DNA of 64,000 nt from Acidobacteriota bacterium (GTDB lineage Bacteria > Acidobacteriota > Terriglobia > UBA7540). Numbering within the stretch: the stretch's first letter is position 1; the number at the start of each line of letters is the position of its first letter. The notes beneath the pieces are model-generated. The model was not told the origin of the DNA, made no database searches, and saw nothing but the letters and a program-made list of their open reading frames with translations. The stretch covers positions 248,001 through 312,000 of the forward strand of contig SCRD01000007.1 of assembly GCA_004298155.1 (NCBI GenBank), written 5' to 3'. Both the position numbers and the translations under genes were made by a program. Below are positions 9,408 to 18,777 of this stretch, in pieces.

Positions 9408-9439
9408 GCTCAAACCAATTAGACTAATTCGGCTTGAGC
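9408..9439. promoter_or_regulatory. Palindrome in the TonB receptor leader
   Basis: The outer arms GCTCAA and TTGAGC enclose a perfect 13-base palindrome AATTAGACTAATT (9417-9429). It lies about 95 bases upstream of the receptor start. TTAG/CTAA half-sites recall DtxR/IdeR-type metal regulators, but this is only a resemblance. A weak promoter (TTGTCC, 17 bases, TAGTCT) on the minus strand would overlap it. Confidence 0.4.
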
Positions 9440-9513
9440 ACAGGGACAAACCATTATTGCAAGGTTGTAGAAAGCGAACAAGCGAAGGTGGGACAGGAAA
9501 AGTCCTGATGACC

Positions 9514-10491
9514 TCAGGCGGGCACGAGCAGGCTCTCGGCATATGGCCACTCGCGGTCAAACCACTGCTCGGTACAGCGGAAACCTATTCGGCGGCCCAT
9601 CTCGACAACTTCTTCAGCTGCGTATTTGTGCGAACTTTCCGTCCAGATCGTTTCGTCCTTTTCAATTGTTAAGGCAATACCAACTCTGCCGATGGTTGCC
9701 CTCTGTCGGGTCGTGGAACGGAGATGCATTTCAATGCGACGTTCCTGCTGATTCCAGCGGGCAGCGTGGCGAAACTTCGTGAGGTCAAAATCACCATCAA
9801 GCTCCCGGTTGATTCGTGCCAGCAAATTGAGGTTGAAGGCAGCGGTGACCCCGAGCGGGTCATCGTACGCCCGGAGCAACTGCTCAACAGGTTTTTCCAG
9901 GTCAGTAGCCAGCAGGAGAGCATCGTCTACTGTGAGGATTTCGCGGATGTTCCGGAGGAATTGCTCACCCGGCTTGCGATCGAAATTGCCGATGGAGCTT
10001 CCCAGGAAAAGCACCAGCAGGTGCTGCCCGGGTTCGCGCCGGGCGGCAGCCTGGCGGAGTCCATCCAGATAACCGGCTTCAAATCCCAGAACGCTGACCG
10101 AATCCAGTTGATTCATTTCCCGCTCGCACATTGAGAGAGCTGTGCGGGAGATCTCAATGGGATGGTAGAGAGTAGGCTGGCGGCGCGCGAGGGCTTCCAG
10201 AATCAGGCGGGTCTTCCTGCCGCTGCCACTGCCTAACTCCGCCACTACGACCGGGGCAGGAACTCGGGCCGTGATCTCTTCCGCATGCCTCCGCAGGATA
10301 CGCTCCCCTGCCCTCGTGAGGCCGTACTCGGGCAGCAGGCTGATGACTTCAAATAAGGCGGAACCGATGGCATCGTAAAAATATTTGGAAGGCAGTTCCT
10401 TCTGCCCCTGTTTTTCCAGACCTGCCCGCACATCCTCGGCAAACTGGCAGGTGAAGTCGGAAATGGGCTGGGCCATCGCGGCCTGTGGCAT
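9514..10491 (-). CDS. egtD: EgtD, L-histidine N-alpha-methyltransferase (ergothioneine synthesis)
   Basis: 325 residues from the ATG at 10491, close to the usual 320. It trimethylates histidine to hercynine with S-adenosylmethionine. Visible features are the substrate loop KYFYDAIGSALFE, the AdoMet site AELGSGSGRKTR, the FLGSSIGNF motif and the C-terminal ERRIEMHLRS and ETIWTESSHKY blocks. The frame is open to a GTG at 10527 that would overlap egtB, but AGGAGAG lies 5 bases before the ATG at 10491, so I chose that. It follows egtB by 22 bases. Confidence 0.94.
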   Translation of the reverse strand: MPQAAMAQPISDFTCQFAEDVRAGLEKQGQKELPSKYFYDAIGSALFEVISLLPEYGLTRAGERILRRHAEEITARVPAPVVVAELGSGSGRKTRLILEALARRQPTLYHPIEISRTALSMCEREMNQLDSVSVLGFEAGYLDGLRQAAARREPGQHLLVLFLGSSIGNFDRKPGEQFLRNIREILTVDDALLLATDLEKPVEQLLRAYDDPLGVTAAFNLNLLARINRELDGDFDLTKFRHAARWNQQERRIEMHLRSTTRQRATIGRVGIALTIEKDETIWTESSHKYAAEEVVEMGRRIGFRCTEQWFDREWPYAESLLVPA

Positions 10492-10513
10492 GTTGACTCT
10501 CCTGATGCAGACG

Positions 10514-11842
10514 TTACGAGCTGACACAGCGAAACCCGGAATAAGCGTATTGGTAATGCGGCTGAAACCAGTTGCGGAACGAACGGCGAAGCATGCAGAC
10601 GGCCGTCCGGGGCGAGCCGCCCTTCATCACATAATGTTTGCCGTCAAAGAAGTTGGCGGAATAACCCCGATAAAAAGGAAAAGGTTCAAAGCCTCCGAAC
10701 GGCGTAAAGACCGTCGAAGTCCATTCCCATCCATTACCGACCAGCCCCGCGACGCCAAACGAACTTCGGCCTGCTGGATGCGCCTGCACCGGCGCCGGGT
10801 CCCAGTTCCAGAAACCAAAATTCCCGTGGTTTTTTTCGGGAGCGCTCGATCCCCAAGGGTAGTCCGTCTCCTCCCCGTGCCGGGTGCCGTATGCTGCGCG
10901 GTGGAACTCGGCCTCAGTAGGCAACCGTTTGCCAGCCCACCGGGCATAAGCTGCCGCTTCCGCATGGCTCACATAGACCGGCCAGTCGAGCGGGAGGGGG
11001 ACTTCGTCGAACATGGTGCGATAGTTCCACGAGCCGTTATAAGGAACCCAGAAACAGGGATGGCGTATGCCCTCATGCCTGATCCATTCCCAGCCGGGAC
11101 CGCTCCACAGGCTTTCCGTTTCGTAACCGCCGGCGCGAAGGAACCTCAAAAATTGTCCGTTCGTTACTTTGTATTCATCAATCGCAAACGTGGGAACCTC
11201 GACAATATTCAATTCGAATTCGTTGTCCCATCCAAAAACGCGGCCTGATTTGAGCAGCCCCATCGTCGCTGTTCCTGCGGGGATTTCGATCATCCTATGG
11301 ATATCGATCGGCGCTCCGGTGGCGTTTGCCGCCGGCTGCTTCACTTTGCGGCGGAGAGGCAGCTGGTGAAGCATGTAAGCAAGCGTTTCCGCATGCATCA
11401 GGCGATGCTCGACCGCGACATGCACATATACGCCGAATTGCGAGAGATCGCCGCCGTCCTCTGTGAGCGGTTCATATCTGAGCCGGGAGTCCAGTTCCTG
11501 GCGAACGCGTCTGTTGTATTGATGGACTTCTTCGAGCATGGGCCAGTCAGATGGCTGGTCAGACGGCAGGCCGCCCTCAACAGGGTCAATGCCGAAGGCG
11601 AATAACTTGTCGAGCTCAGGCTGAAAGGGCTTCAGTCCAAACCCATAAATTCCCAGAAGGTTCCAATCGAAGGCTTCGAGATGGCCGATGTAAAACACGA
11701 TACGATGCCGCTCCGGAATGGGGCGGTCGTAGAGCGCATCACGCAACGGAATCTCGAAGAGTTTGTCGGTTGCAGATCGGGCATCAGCAAGCCTGGTGAG
11801 AAAGCCCGAAGCCGAATAAACCTTCTGCCGGGTTATGGCCAT
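10514..11842 (-). CDS. egtB: EgtB, hercynine oxygenase / sulfoxide synthase
   Basis: 442 residues. A DinB-like N-terminal domain carries the iron ligands His54 (YIGHLEAFDW), His146 and His150 in the HX3HXE motif HRLMHAE. A formylglycine-generating-enzyme-like (FGE-sulfatase) domain fills residues 185-442, with KVTNGQF, KRLPTEAEFHRAA, NGWEWTS and a terminal GFRCV. It joins hercynine to a thiol with oxygen. No egtA, egtC or lyase (egtE) is in the window. The ATG at 11842 has GAGGGG 8 bases upstream; the frame extends to a GTG at 11866 without support. Confidence 0.93.
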   Translation of the reverse strand: MAITRQKVYSASGFLTRLADARSATDKLFEIPLRDALYDRPIPERHRIVFYIGHLEAFDWNLLGIYGFGLKPFQPELDKLFAFGIDPVEGGLPSDQPSDWPMLEEVHQYNRRVRQELDSRLRYEPLTEDGGDLSQFGVYVHVAVEHRLMHAETLAYMLHQLPLRRKVKQPAANATGAPIDIHRMIEIPAGTATMGLLKSGRVFGWDNEFELNIVEVPTFAIDEYKVTNGQFLRFLRAGGYETESLWSGPGWEWIRHEGIRHPCFWVPYNGSWNYRTMFDEVPLPLDWPVYVSHAEAAAYARWAGKRLPTEAEFHRAAYGTRHGEETDYPWGSSAPEKNHGNFGFWNWDPAPVQAHPAGRSSFGVAGLVGNGWEWTSTVFTPFGGFEPFPFYRGYSANFFDGKHYVMKGGSPRTAVCMLRRSFRNWFQPHYQYAYSGFRCVSS

Positions 11843-12022
11843 ATCATACGCCCCCTCATTTTTCACTTCGATTAGATGAAACTACACCCGTGAGGTTGCA
11901 AATTTTATTATTTTTGGGAAACCAGTCCGACACTGCTGTGATAATAACAGAATGAAATTGTTACTTTAAGTATTTTGCAAAATCGGCAGATCGACATTCA
12001 ATACTATTTGGAGTACTCTTCA

Positions 12023-12796
12023 ATGCCTCTGCAGACGCAAAGATCACCCATGATCGAATTCCGCAACGTGCGCTATGGGCCTGACGGGCAACGCGACATA
12101 CTCTCCAATCTGAATCTGAAAGTTGAAGCCGGAGAGACGCTGATACTGCTGGGCCGCAGCGGATGCGGCAAGACGACCACCCTGAAGATGATCAACCGCC
12201 TGCTCGATGCTTCCGGAGGCGAGGTCCTGGTTGAAGGCAAGTCCGTTCTCGAGTGGGACCCCATCCGGCTGAGACGGAGAATCGGGTACGTCATACAGGA
12301 AGTCGGGCTGCTTCCCCATTTCACCGTCGAACGCAACATCGGCCTGATACCGCAGTTGGAAGGCTGGCCGCAGGAACGAACGCAGCGGCGCGTAGAAGAG
12401 CTTCTCGAAATGGTTGCGCTTGATCCCGGGACATTCCGGCATCGCTATCCGCGCGAACTATCCGGGGGCCAGCGCCAACGCGTGGGAGTGGCAAGAGCGC
12501 TGGCCGCGGACCCGCCCATTCTTCTGATGGATGAGCCGTTCGGAGCACTCGACCCGCTCACACGTGCCGAGATTCAGCGGGAGTTTCTTGTTTTGCAGCA
12601 ACGCCTGCGAAAAACCATTATCTTTGTCACTCACGACATCCGGGAAGCCCTCATCCTGGGCACGCGCATCGCGCTGCTTGAGGCCGGGAAGCTGGTGGGG
12701 ACCTATTCGCGAGGAGATTTCCTGAACTCTGACGATTCCACAGTCACCACTTACCTCAGCGTCTTGCGTGCTGGAGAACAGGCGGCGGGCGCATGA
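12023..12796 (+). CDS. OpuC/EgtV-type ABC transporter ATP-binding protein
   Basis: 257 residues. Walker A GRSGCGKTTT (from 44), Q-loop IQEVGLLPHFTV, signature LSGGQRQRVGVARAL, Walker B ILLMDEPFGALD and switch FVTHD are all intact. It belongs to the quaternary-amine (ProV/OpuCA) group but lacks the C-terminal CBS domains of OpuCA. The ATG at 12023 follows GGAG by about 9 bases; the frame reaches a TTG at 11975. It heads a three-gene operon with permease and binding protein and is divergent from egtB, which suggests ergothioneine or a related betaine as cargo. Confidence 0.88.
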   Translation: MPLQTQRSPMIEFRNVRYGPDGQRDILSNLNLKVEAGETLILLGRSGCGKTTTLKMINRLLDASGGEVLVEGKSVLEWDPIRLRRRIGYVIQEVGLLPHFTVERNIGLIPQLEGWPQERTQRRVEELLEMVALDPGTFRHRYPRELSGGQRQRVGVARALAADPPILLMDEPFGALDPLTRAEIQREFLVLQQRLRKTIIFVTHDIREALILGTRIALLEAGKLVGTYSRGDFLNSDDSTVTTYLSVLRAGEQAAGA

Positions 12797-12828
12797 AAGC
12801 AAACCAGACGGAACGAAGGGAACTCTAG

Positions 12829-13467
12829 ATGAGCTTACTGGATTTTTTCTATAGAAGCCGCGTGGAAATCTGGACGCTGGGGCTGGAACACTGTTGGCTG
12901 GTCGGTATGTCCATGCTGCTGGCGGTTGCGATTGGCGTACCGCTGGGAGTCCTCATTACCCGCCGGGCATCCTTCAACAGGCCCATACTTGGGGGCGCCA
13001 ACATTATCCAGACGATCCCCAGCCTGGCGCTGTTCGGGTTTCTGTTGCCGGTCCCCTGGCTGGGCGCGCGCGCTGACCGTCTGGCCATCGCTGCCCTTAC
13101 CGGATACGCGCTTTTGCCGGTCATTCGCAACACATACACCGGCATCATGGGGGTTGATCCAGCAGTGCGCGAAGCTGCGCGCGGCATGGGCTTGACGGAC
13201 TGGCAACTGCTGTGGCACGTTGAACTTCCCCTCTCCCTCGGCGTAACACTCGCCGGCATCCGCGTGGCCACAGTAATTACTGTGGGTGTTGCGACCATTG
13301 CCGCGGCGATTGGCGCCGGCGGCCTGGGTGAGTTTATCTTTCGGGGTCTGGCGATGGTGGACAACCGCGTGATCCTGGCCGGGGCCATTCCGGCGGCGCT
13401 GATGGCCCTCGCAGCGGATTTCCTTCTGGGCTGGGCCGGACGTCATCTCGTTCCTATGGCGAAATGA
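12829..13467 (+). CDS. OpuC-type ABC transporter permease
   Basis: 212 residues with about five or six membrane segments and the binding-protein-dependent transport signature around AVREAARGMGLTDWQLLWHVELP, the loop that docks on the ATPase. NIIQTIPSLALFGFLLPV is typical of the OpuCB/YehY/ProW group. It lies 32 bases after the ATPase gene and its stop overlaps the next start by four bases (ATGA). In ergothioneine importers of Helicobacter and Streptococcus (EgtU) the permease and binding domain are fused; here they are separate. Confidence 0.9.
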   Translation: MSLLDFFYRSRVEIWTLGLEHCWLVGMSMLLAVAIGVPLGVLITRRASFNRPILGGANIIQTIPSLALFGFLLPVPWLGARADRLAIAALTGYALLPVIRNTYTGIMGVDPAVREAARGMGLTDWQLLWHVELPLSLGVTLAGIRVATVITVGVATIAAAIGAGGLGEFIFRGLAMVDNRVILAGAIPAALMALAADFLLGWAGRHLVPMAK

Positions 13468-14354
13468 TGAAGAACGCATGGTGGGCAATCTTATTGGCGT
13501 TGGCCCTCTGCTCCTGCGGGCCGCGGCGTGGTAGCGTCATTGTGGTGGGCTCCAAGGACTTCACGGAGCAAGCCATCCTGGGCGAGATGCTGGCGCAATA
13601 CCTGCAACAGCAAACCGGGCTCCAGGTGGAACGCCGGTTCTACCTGGGTGGGACCTACATCTGCCAGCAGGCGCTGCTCGCCGGGCGCATTGACGTGTAT
13701 GTGGAATACACTGGCACAGCGCTGACTGCCATCCTCAAACAGCCTGTCGAGCACAACGCCGAGGACGTTTACAGCAAAGTCAAAGAGCTGTACGCCTCGC
13801 GTTTTAATCTGAGTGTGACGCCACCGCTGGGATTTGACGACACTTTCGTCCTTGTGGTCAGGGGCGACACGGCGAGAAACGATCATATCCGGACCATTTC
13901 AGGGGCCGTGCCGTATGCGGCTCATTGGCGGCCGGGATTCGGCTATGAATTCATGGAAAGAGAGGATGGTTATAAAGGTCTGGTCAAAACCTACGGCCTG
14001 AAGTTCGGAGCGCCGCCAAGAATTATGGACCTGGGATTACTCTACCGCGCGCTTCTCGACCAGCAAGTGGATGTGGTGGCAGGGAATTCCACCGATGCGC
14101 AACTCGAGGCCCGTGACTTCACCGTGCTCGAGGACAACAAGCATTATTTTCCGCCCTATCAGGCTGTCCCCATTGTTCGCACCCGGACGCTCACCGAGCA
14201 TCCTGCCGTATATGCTGCTCTCGAGCAGTTGGCTGGGAAAATTTCTGGCGCCGATATGCGGCGCTTGAACTACGAAGTCACCGCCGAACACCGGGACGCC
14301 AGGGAGGTGGTGCGGGAGTTTTTGCGCGCCAGCCATCTTGTCCCTGGAACTTGA
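13464..14354 (+). CDS. OpuC/ProX-type substrate-binding lipoprotein
   Basis: 296 residues. An N-terminal lipoprotein signal ends at LALCSCG (Cys16 or Cys18 is the likely lipidated residue). The mature protein has the quaternary-amine-binding fold signatures VVGSKDFTEQAILGEM, LGGTYICQQAL and IDVYVEYTGTALT. Such proteins bind glycine betaine, choline or, in EgtU, ergothioneine. The ligand here is inferred from the divergent egtBD genes. The gene overlaps the permease gene by four bases and converges with sucB six bases away. Confidence 0.88.
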   Translation: MMKNAWWAILLALALCSCGPRRGSVIVVGSKDFTEQAILGEMLAQYLQQQTGLQVERRFYLGGTYICQQALLAGRIDVYVEYTGTALTAILKQPVEHNAEDVYSKVKELYASRFNLSVTPPLGFDDTFVLVVRGDTARNDHIRTISGAVPYAAHWRPGFGYEFMEREDGYKGLVKTYGLKFGAPPRIMDLGLLYRALLDQQVDVVAGNSTDAQLEARDFTVLEDNKHYFPPYQAVPIVRTRTLTEHPAVYAALEQLAGKISGADMRRLNYEVTAEHRDAREVVREFLRASHLVPGT

Positions 14355-14360
14355 TGCTTT

Positions 14361-15650
14361 TCAAAGCGCGAATAGCAGGCTGGCCGGGTCTTCAACCAGC
14401 CCCTTGACGCGGACAAGAAACTGCACCGCCTCCATGCCGTCAACGATGCGGTGGTCATAGCTGAGCGCGAGGTACATCATAGGACGGATTTCAACCTTGC
14501 CTTCGACGGGCACGGCCCGGTCCTCAATCTTGTGGAGCCCCAGAATGCCCACCTGCGGCGGGTTCAAAATCGGCGTGCTGAGCAGCGAGCCATAAACGCC
14601 GCCGTTTGAAATGGTGAAGGTCCCGCCGCGAAGTTCTTCCAGCGTCAGTTCTCCGGCAGAAGCTTTTCGGGCGAATTCCTTGATGCTGGTTTCGATTTCC
14701 GCAAAGCTCATCTGGCCCGCATCGCGGAGCACCGGGACCACGAGCCCTTCCGGGGCGCCGACAGCCACGCCAATATCGAAGTAATGCTTCAGCACCATCT
14801 CGTTTCCCTGAACTTCGGCATTCAGGCGCGGAAACTGCCGCAATGCGCCGACACAGGCTTTGACGAAGAAAGAAGCGACTCCCAGGCTGACGCCGTGCTG
14901 TTTTTTAAAGTTCTCTTTCCAGCGTGACCGCAATTGCATCACCTGCGTCATATCTACTTCATTAAACGTCGTCAGCATGGCGGCATCATGCTGCGCCTCC
15001 ACCAGCCGGCGCGCAATCGTCTGCCTGCGTCGCGACATTCGGACGCGCTCTTCCAGCCGCGGGCGTCCTGTCGGCGCTTGAGGAACAAGCTGGGGCACCG
15101 GCTGTCTGGCCGGCGCAGACGTTTCCACAGCCTGCGGCGCTTCTGCTGTTTCGACGTGGTGGGCCTGAAGGAAATTTTCAACATCACGCTGCCGGATGCG
15201 GCCTGCGGAGTCGCTGGGCTGCACTCGCGACAGATCAACGCCGTGCTCCTCGGCGACACGCCTGGCCAGCGGCGTCACCATCCGCTTCGGCGCCGCTTCT
15301 TCCGCTTCCGCAGCCACTCCAATCTCAACCTCTCCCTTTGTCTTACTCTCCACCGGCGCTTCCTTTTCAGCAGGTTCAGCGTCACCGCCTTTTGCTGCAG
15401 TTGCTCCGTCGGGCGCTTCCTCAATCACCCCAAGCACATCTCCGATCTTCACGTCCTCACCTTCTTTTCTCTCGATGCGAGCCAGGACACCGCTGCGCTC
15501 GGCGCCAACCTCCAGGTCAACTTTCTCCGTCTCGAGTTCGACAAGGACGTCGCCCACGGCCACGCGGTCACCCTGCTGCTTTCTCCAATGCCCAACCGTG
15601 GCTTCGACAACGGATTCACCCAATTCGGGCACGACGATTTTGGTCGGCAC
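14361..15650 (-). CDS. sucB: 2-oxoglutarate dehydrogenase E2, dihydrolipoyl succinyltransferase
   Basis: 429 residues. A lipoyl domain (1-77) carries Lys43 in ETEKVDLE, then a Glu/Ala-rich linker, a peripheral-subunit-binding domain (about 120-160: [17 protein letters not shown]), a Pro-rich linker and the acyltransferase core with His400 in SYDHRIVDG. It passes succinyl groups to CoA in the TCA cycle. The start is GTG with GGGAGGA 7 bases upstream. The first 35 bases lie inside the sucA end. E3 (lpd) is not in the window. Confidence 0.94.
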   Translation of the reverse strand: MPTKIVVPELGESVVEATVGHWRKQQGDRVAVGDVLVELETEKVDLEVGAERSGVLARIERKEGEDVKIGDVLGVIEEAPDGATAAKGGDAEPAEKEAPVESKTKGEVEIGVAAEAEEAAPKRMVTPLARRVAEEHGVDLSRVQPSDSAGRIRQRDVENFLQAHHVETAEAPQAVETSAPARQPVPQLVPQAPTGRPRLEERVRMSRRRQTIARRLVEAQHDAAMLTTFNEVDMTQVMQLRSRWKENFKKQHGVSLGVASFFVKACVGALRQFPRLNAEVQGNEMVLKHYFDIGVAVGAPEGLVVPVLRDAGQMSFAEIETSIKEFARKASAGELTLEELRGGTFTISNGGVYGSLLSTPILNPPQVGILGLHKIEDRAVPVEGKVEIRPMMYLALSYDHRIVDGMEAVQFLVRVKGLVEDPASLLFAL

Positions 15651-18477
15651 GGTCGTTCCTCCCTGAACCTTCCGCGATATTTTCCACCAGAACCATGTCT
15701 TCTTCCTGTTCGGCCAGTTGAATGCTGAAGGCTTTCTTCACAATGGCATCCTGGTTCACCGCATGCCGGGCAGTGGAGCCTTCTGCCGGGCTGGAACTCC
15801 GTGAGCGGCCGATATAGCGCAGTGCCCACCGGTTACGGACCAGTTCACTGAGCATGGGCCGCACGAATTCCCATGCGCCCATGTTTTCGGGCTCTTCCTG
15901 GACCCACACAGCTTCCTGAAGTTTCGGATAGCGTTCGAGCACCTGCCGGACTTCATTCACGCGGAACGGGTAGAGCTGTTCAATCCGGCAGATCGCGATG
16001 TCAGCCCGCTTCTCCCGGTACTCGCTGGTCACGAGGTCCACGTAGACCTTGCCGCTGCAAAGCACCAGGCGCCGGATTTCGTCCAGCCGCCCGCCGGCAT
16101 CAGCATCATCAATCACCGCATGCCAGCTCCCTTCAGCCAGTTCGCGCGGTGATGAAGCAACCAGCGGATGGCGCAGCAGGCTCTTGGGCGTCAAGATAAT
16201 CAGCGGCAGGGGATCGACCTTCAGCAGGGACGCCTGCCGCCTCAGCAGATGAAAATACTGGGCTGCCGTCGTGCAATTGGCGACCCGAAGGTTGGTGCCT
16301 GCCGCGAGCTGCAGGAAGCGTTCGGGGCGGCCGCTCGAATGGTCGGGTCCCTGGCCTTCAAATCCATGGGGCAGCAGCATGACGAGAGAAGGCGTCAGCC
16401 CCCACTTTGCCCTGGCGGAAATCAGGAACTCGTCAATCATTACCTGCGCGCCGTTAATGAAATCGCCGTATTGCGCCTCCCAGATGACGAGCCGGCTGGG
16501 TTCCTGCAGGCTGTAGCCATATTCGAACCCCACCACGGCGTTCTCGGTGAGCGGGCTGTTATGGATTTCGAATGCCGCCTGGGCCTGCGCCAGAGCCTGC
16601 AAAGGAATATGTTTCTGTCCGGTTTTAACATCGTGAAGGACGGCATGCCGCTGGCTGAATGTACCTCGCTCAACGTCTTCGCCGGTCACGCGGATGGCGG
16701 TGCCGTCTGCGAGGACAGATGCCAGCGCCAGTTCCTCCGCGGTTGCCCAGTCGATCGTTTTTGCATCAGGATCATCGAGGATTTTTGCCCGGCGGCTGCG
16801 CGCGCGTTCCAGTTTGCGGTGAACGTTGAAACCTTCCGGCAATTGCAGAAGACCCTTGTTGAGCTCTTGCAGTGTGTCGAAAGGTACGGAAGTCTTTGCA
16901 TGAAGCGCCGCGCCCGGTGGAGGCGGCTCAGGCGGCTCTCCCGTCAGTTCTTCCGTGGGCTTCAGCGATTCCAGCACCTGCTGGAGCTTTTCCATGTAAT
17001 GGTGGACAAGTTCTTCCGGCCGGCCTTCACTTACAACTCCGCGTTTGACGAGAGCGACAGCCCACCGCTCCCGTACCGTCGGCGTCGTGGCAATCTTTTC
17101 GTAGAGCAGCGGCTGGGTAAAGCCGGGCTCATCACCCTCGTTGTGCCCGAAGCGCCGGTACCCTACCAGGTCAATCACGAAGTCCTTGCCGAACTTTGCG
17201 CGATAGGCGAAGGCCAGCCGCGCAACCTCAATGCAAGCCAGGGGGTCATCTGCATTCACATGCACCAGAGGGATTTTAAAGCCGCGAGCGAGGCCGCTGG
17301 CGTAATACGAGCTGCGATAATCTTCCATCGTGGTGGTGTATCCCAACTGGTTGTCCGCAATAATGTGGATGGTGCCGCCGGTGTTGTATCCCGGCAATCG
17401 GTAGAAGTTGAGCGTTTCGGCCACTACACCCTGGCCGGAAAACGCCGCGTCGCCATGGATCAGGACCGGCAGGGTCCGCGTGGAATCGAACTGAGGAGGG
17501 CCTTTTCTGTCAACCACGGTGCCCGCCGCCCGAGCCATCCCCTCAACAACGGGATTCACCGCCTCCAGGTGGCTGGGATTGGGCGACATGGTGATGACGA
17601 GGCCCACTTCCTGCCCGCCCTTGACGGCTCGCTGCGCCCCAAGATGATATTTCACGTCGCCAGTCCAGCCAAGATCTTCGCGGAAGTTTCGCGCCTGTAC
17701 GGGGTCTCTGAAAATGGCCAGGATTTCCGCGTAGGGTTTTTGTAGGATGTGAGCCAGCACATTCAGCCGCGCGCGGTGGGCCATGCCAATAAGAACGTTG
17801 TGCACGTTGGACTCACCTGCGCCGCATACCAGCTCATCCAGGATCGGAATCAGCATGTCCAGGCCTTCAACCGAAAAGCGTGTTTTGCCCGGAAACGTGC
17901 GGTGCAGGAAATGCTCGAAGGTTTCCACCTGCGTCAGCCGATCCAACAGCGCCTCGAGGTCTACAGGATCGTTGGGATCGCGAAAACGGCGCGACTCAGC
18001 AGCCTCGTGGAGCCAATGCCTCTCTTCCGGGTTGCGCAGATGGCCGTAATCGTATCCGGTTGAGGAACTGTACACCTCACGCAGCGCCTTGATCACTTCA
18101 AACGCGCTGCCTTTGCCCACGGCGATAGGGCCCACAATCAGGCTGGCGGGAAGGTATCGCAGGTCATCTTCACTGATGCCATGCGACTGCGGGAGCAAGG
18201 AATAATCTCCCCGTGGTTCGCTGCCCAGCGGGTCAAGGCGCGCATCCATGTGCCCGAACTTCCTGATGGATTCCGCCAGGTTGACCGTGCCGACAATCTT
18301 GTCAATCTGCCCCGCCGGAACCGCTTCTGAAGAAGGACGAGCCTCTTCAGGAGGAGTCCAATGTTCAAAGAATGCCCGTGTGTCTAAATCAACGGATTTG
18401 GGATCGGTGAGGTACTTTTCGTATAGTTCCAGAACGTAGCCGAGATTAACTCCCTGAAAATCGTTCCGTGTATTCAT
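15616..18477 (-). CDS. sucA: 2-oxoglutarate dehydrogenase E1 component
   Basis: 953 residues, near the usual 930-940. It begins with the small E2-binding helix ([16 protein letters not shown]) and has the E1o core: [12 protein letters not shown], the thiamine diphosphate motif from [14 protein letters not shown] to [22 protein letters not shown], and the C-terminal pyrimidine-binding half with [14 protein letters not shown] and [11 protein letters not shown]. It decarboxylates 2-oxoglutarate. ATG at 18477 has AGGA 7 bases upstream. The C-terminal tail after about residue 925 overlaps sucB and looks non-conserved. Confidence 0.96.
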   Translation of the reverse strand: MNTRNDFQGVNLGYVLELYEKYLTDPKSVDLDTRAFFEHWTPPEEARPSSEAVPAGQIDKIVGTVNLAESIRKFGHMDARLDPLGSEPRGDYSLLPQSHGISEDDLRYLPASLIVGPIAVGKGSAFEVIKALREVYSSSTGYDYGHLRNPEERHWLHEAAESRRFRDPNDPVDLEALLDRLTQVETFEHFLHRTFPGKTRFSVEGLDMLIPILDELVCGAGESNVHNVLIGMAHRARLNVLAHILQKPYAEILAIFRDPVQARNFREDLGWTGDVKYHLGAQRAVKGGQEVGLVITMSPNPSHLEAVNPVVEGMARAAGTVVDRKGPPQFDSTRTLPVLIHGDAAFSGQGVVAETLNFYRLPGYNTGGTIHIIADNQLGYTTTMEDYRSSYYASGLARGFKIPLVHVNADDPLACIEVARLAFAYRAKFGKDFVIDLVGYRRFGHNEGDEPGFTQPLLYEKIATTPTVRERWAVALVKRGVVSEGRPEELVHHYMEKLQQVLESLKPTEELTGEPPEPPPPGAALHAKTSVPFDTLQELNKGLLQLPEGFNVHRKLERARSRRAKILDDPDAKTIDWATAEELALASVLADGTAIRVTGEDVERGTFSQRHAVLHDVKTGQKHIPLQALAQAQAAFEIHNSPLTENAVVGFEYGYSLQEPSRLVIWEAQYGDFINGAQVMIDEFLISARAKWGLTPSLVMLLPHGFEGQGPDHSSGRPERFLQLAAGTNLRVANCTTAAQYFHLLRRQASLLKVDPLPLIILTPKSLLRHPLVASSPRELAEGSWHAVIDDADAGGRLDEIRRLVLCSGKVYVDLVTSEYREKRADIAICRIEQLYPFRVNEVRQVLERYPKLQEAVWVQEEPENMGAWEFVRPMLSELVRNRWALRYIGRSRSSSPAEGSTARHAVNQDAIVKKAFSIQLAEQEEDMVLVENIAEGSGRNDRADQNRRARIG

Positions 18478-18697
18478 AATGATGTCCTGAACTGCTGCCA
18501 GCCGGGCAGGATTTCCCCTGGATGTTTAAAGGTTCCGGAGAATTGCGGGCGTGTGCCGCCGGAAATCCGTTCTTGAAGCGCCCTTGATTCTTGCCGGCCG
18601 GCCAACCAATAATGTATCACTCCAGAATCGGCCTCCACACATCGTGCCACAGTTAACAGCCTATGGTGCAAAAATTCCAGGCCTGAGTAATCTTGCG

Positions 18698-18726
18698 TTG
18701 CACTTGCGGGCGGGAAGGTTTACATT
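18698..18726 (+). promoter_or_regulatory. Candidate promoter of the L-fuconate dehydratase gene
   Basis: TTGCAC (18698-18703), a 17-base spacer and TACATT (18721-18726) lie about 50 bases before the start. The match is moderate; spacing is optimal. Confidence 0.35.
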
Positions 18727-18777
18727 CCTTGAACTGGACTCCTGATTTCCAGCCATACAAAACGAGGTGATTTTTTG

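Noticed and set aside
9314-9513. Cobalamin riboswitch before the TonB receptor
   Set aside because: The conserved core words of the cobalamin riboswitch are not present on the minus strand; only a palindrome is seen.
14330-14380. Terminator between the convergent opuC-type and sucB genes
   Set aside because: The genes end six bases apart and no stem with a T tract is visible.
16168-17745. 525-codon open frame on the plus strand opposite sucA
   Set aside because: It is antisense to a strongly conserved dehydrogenase gene, its translation has no family features, and long antisense frames are expected in GC-rich coding DNA.
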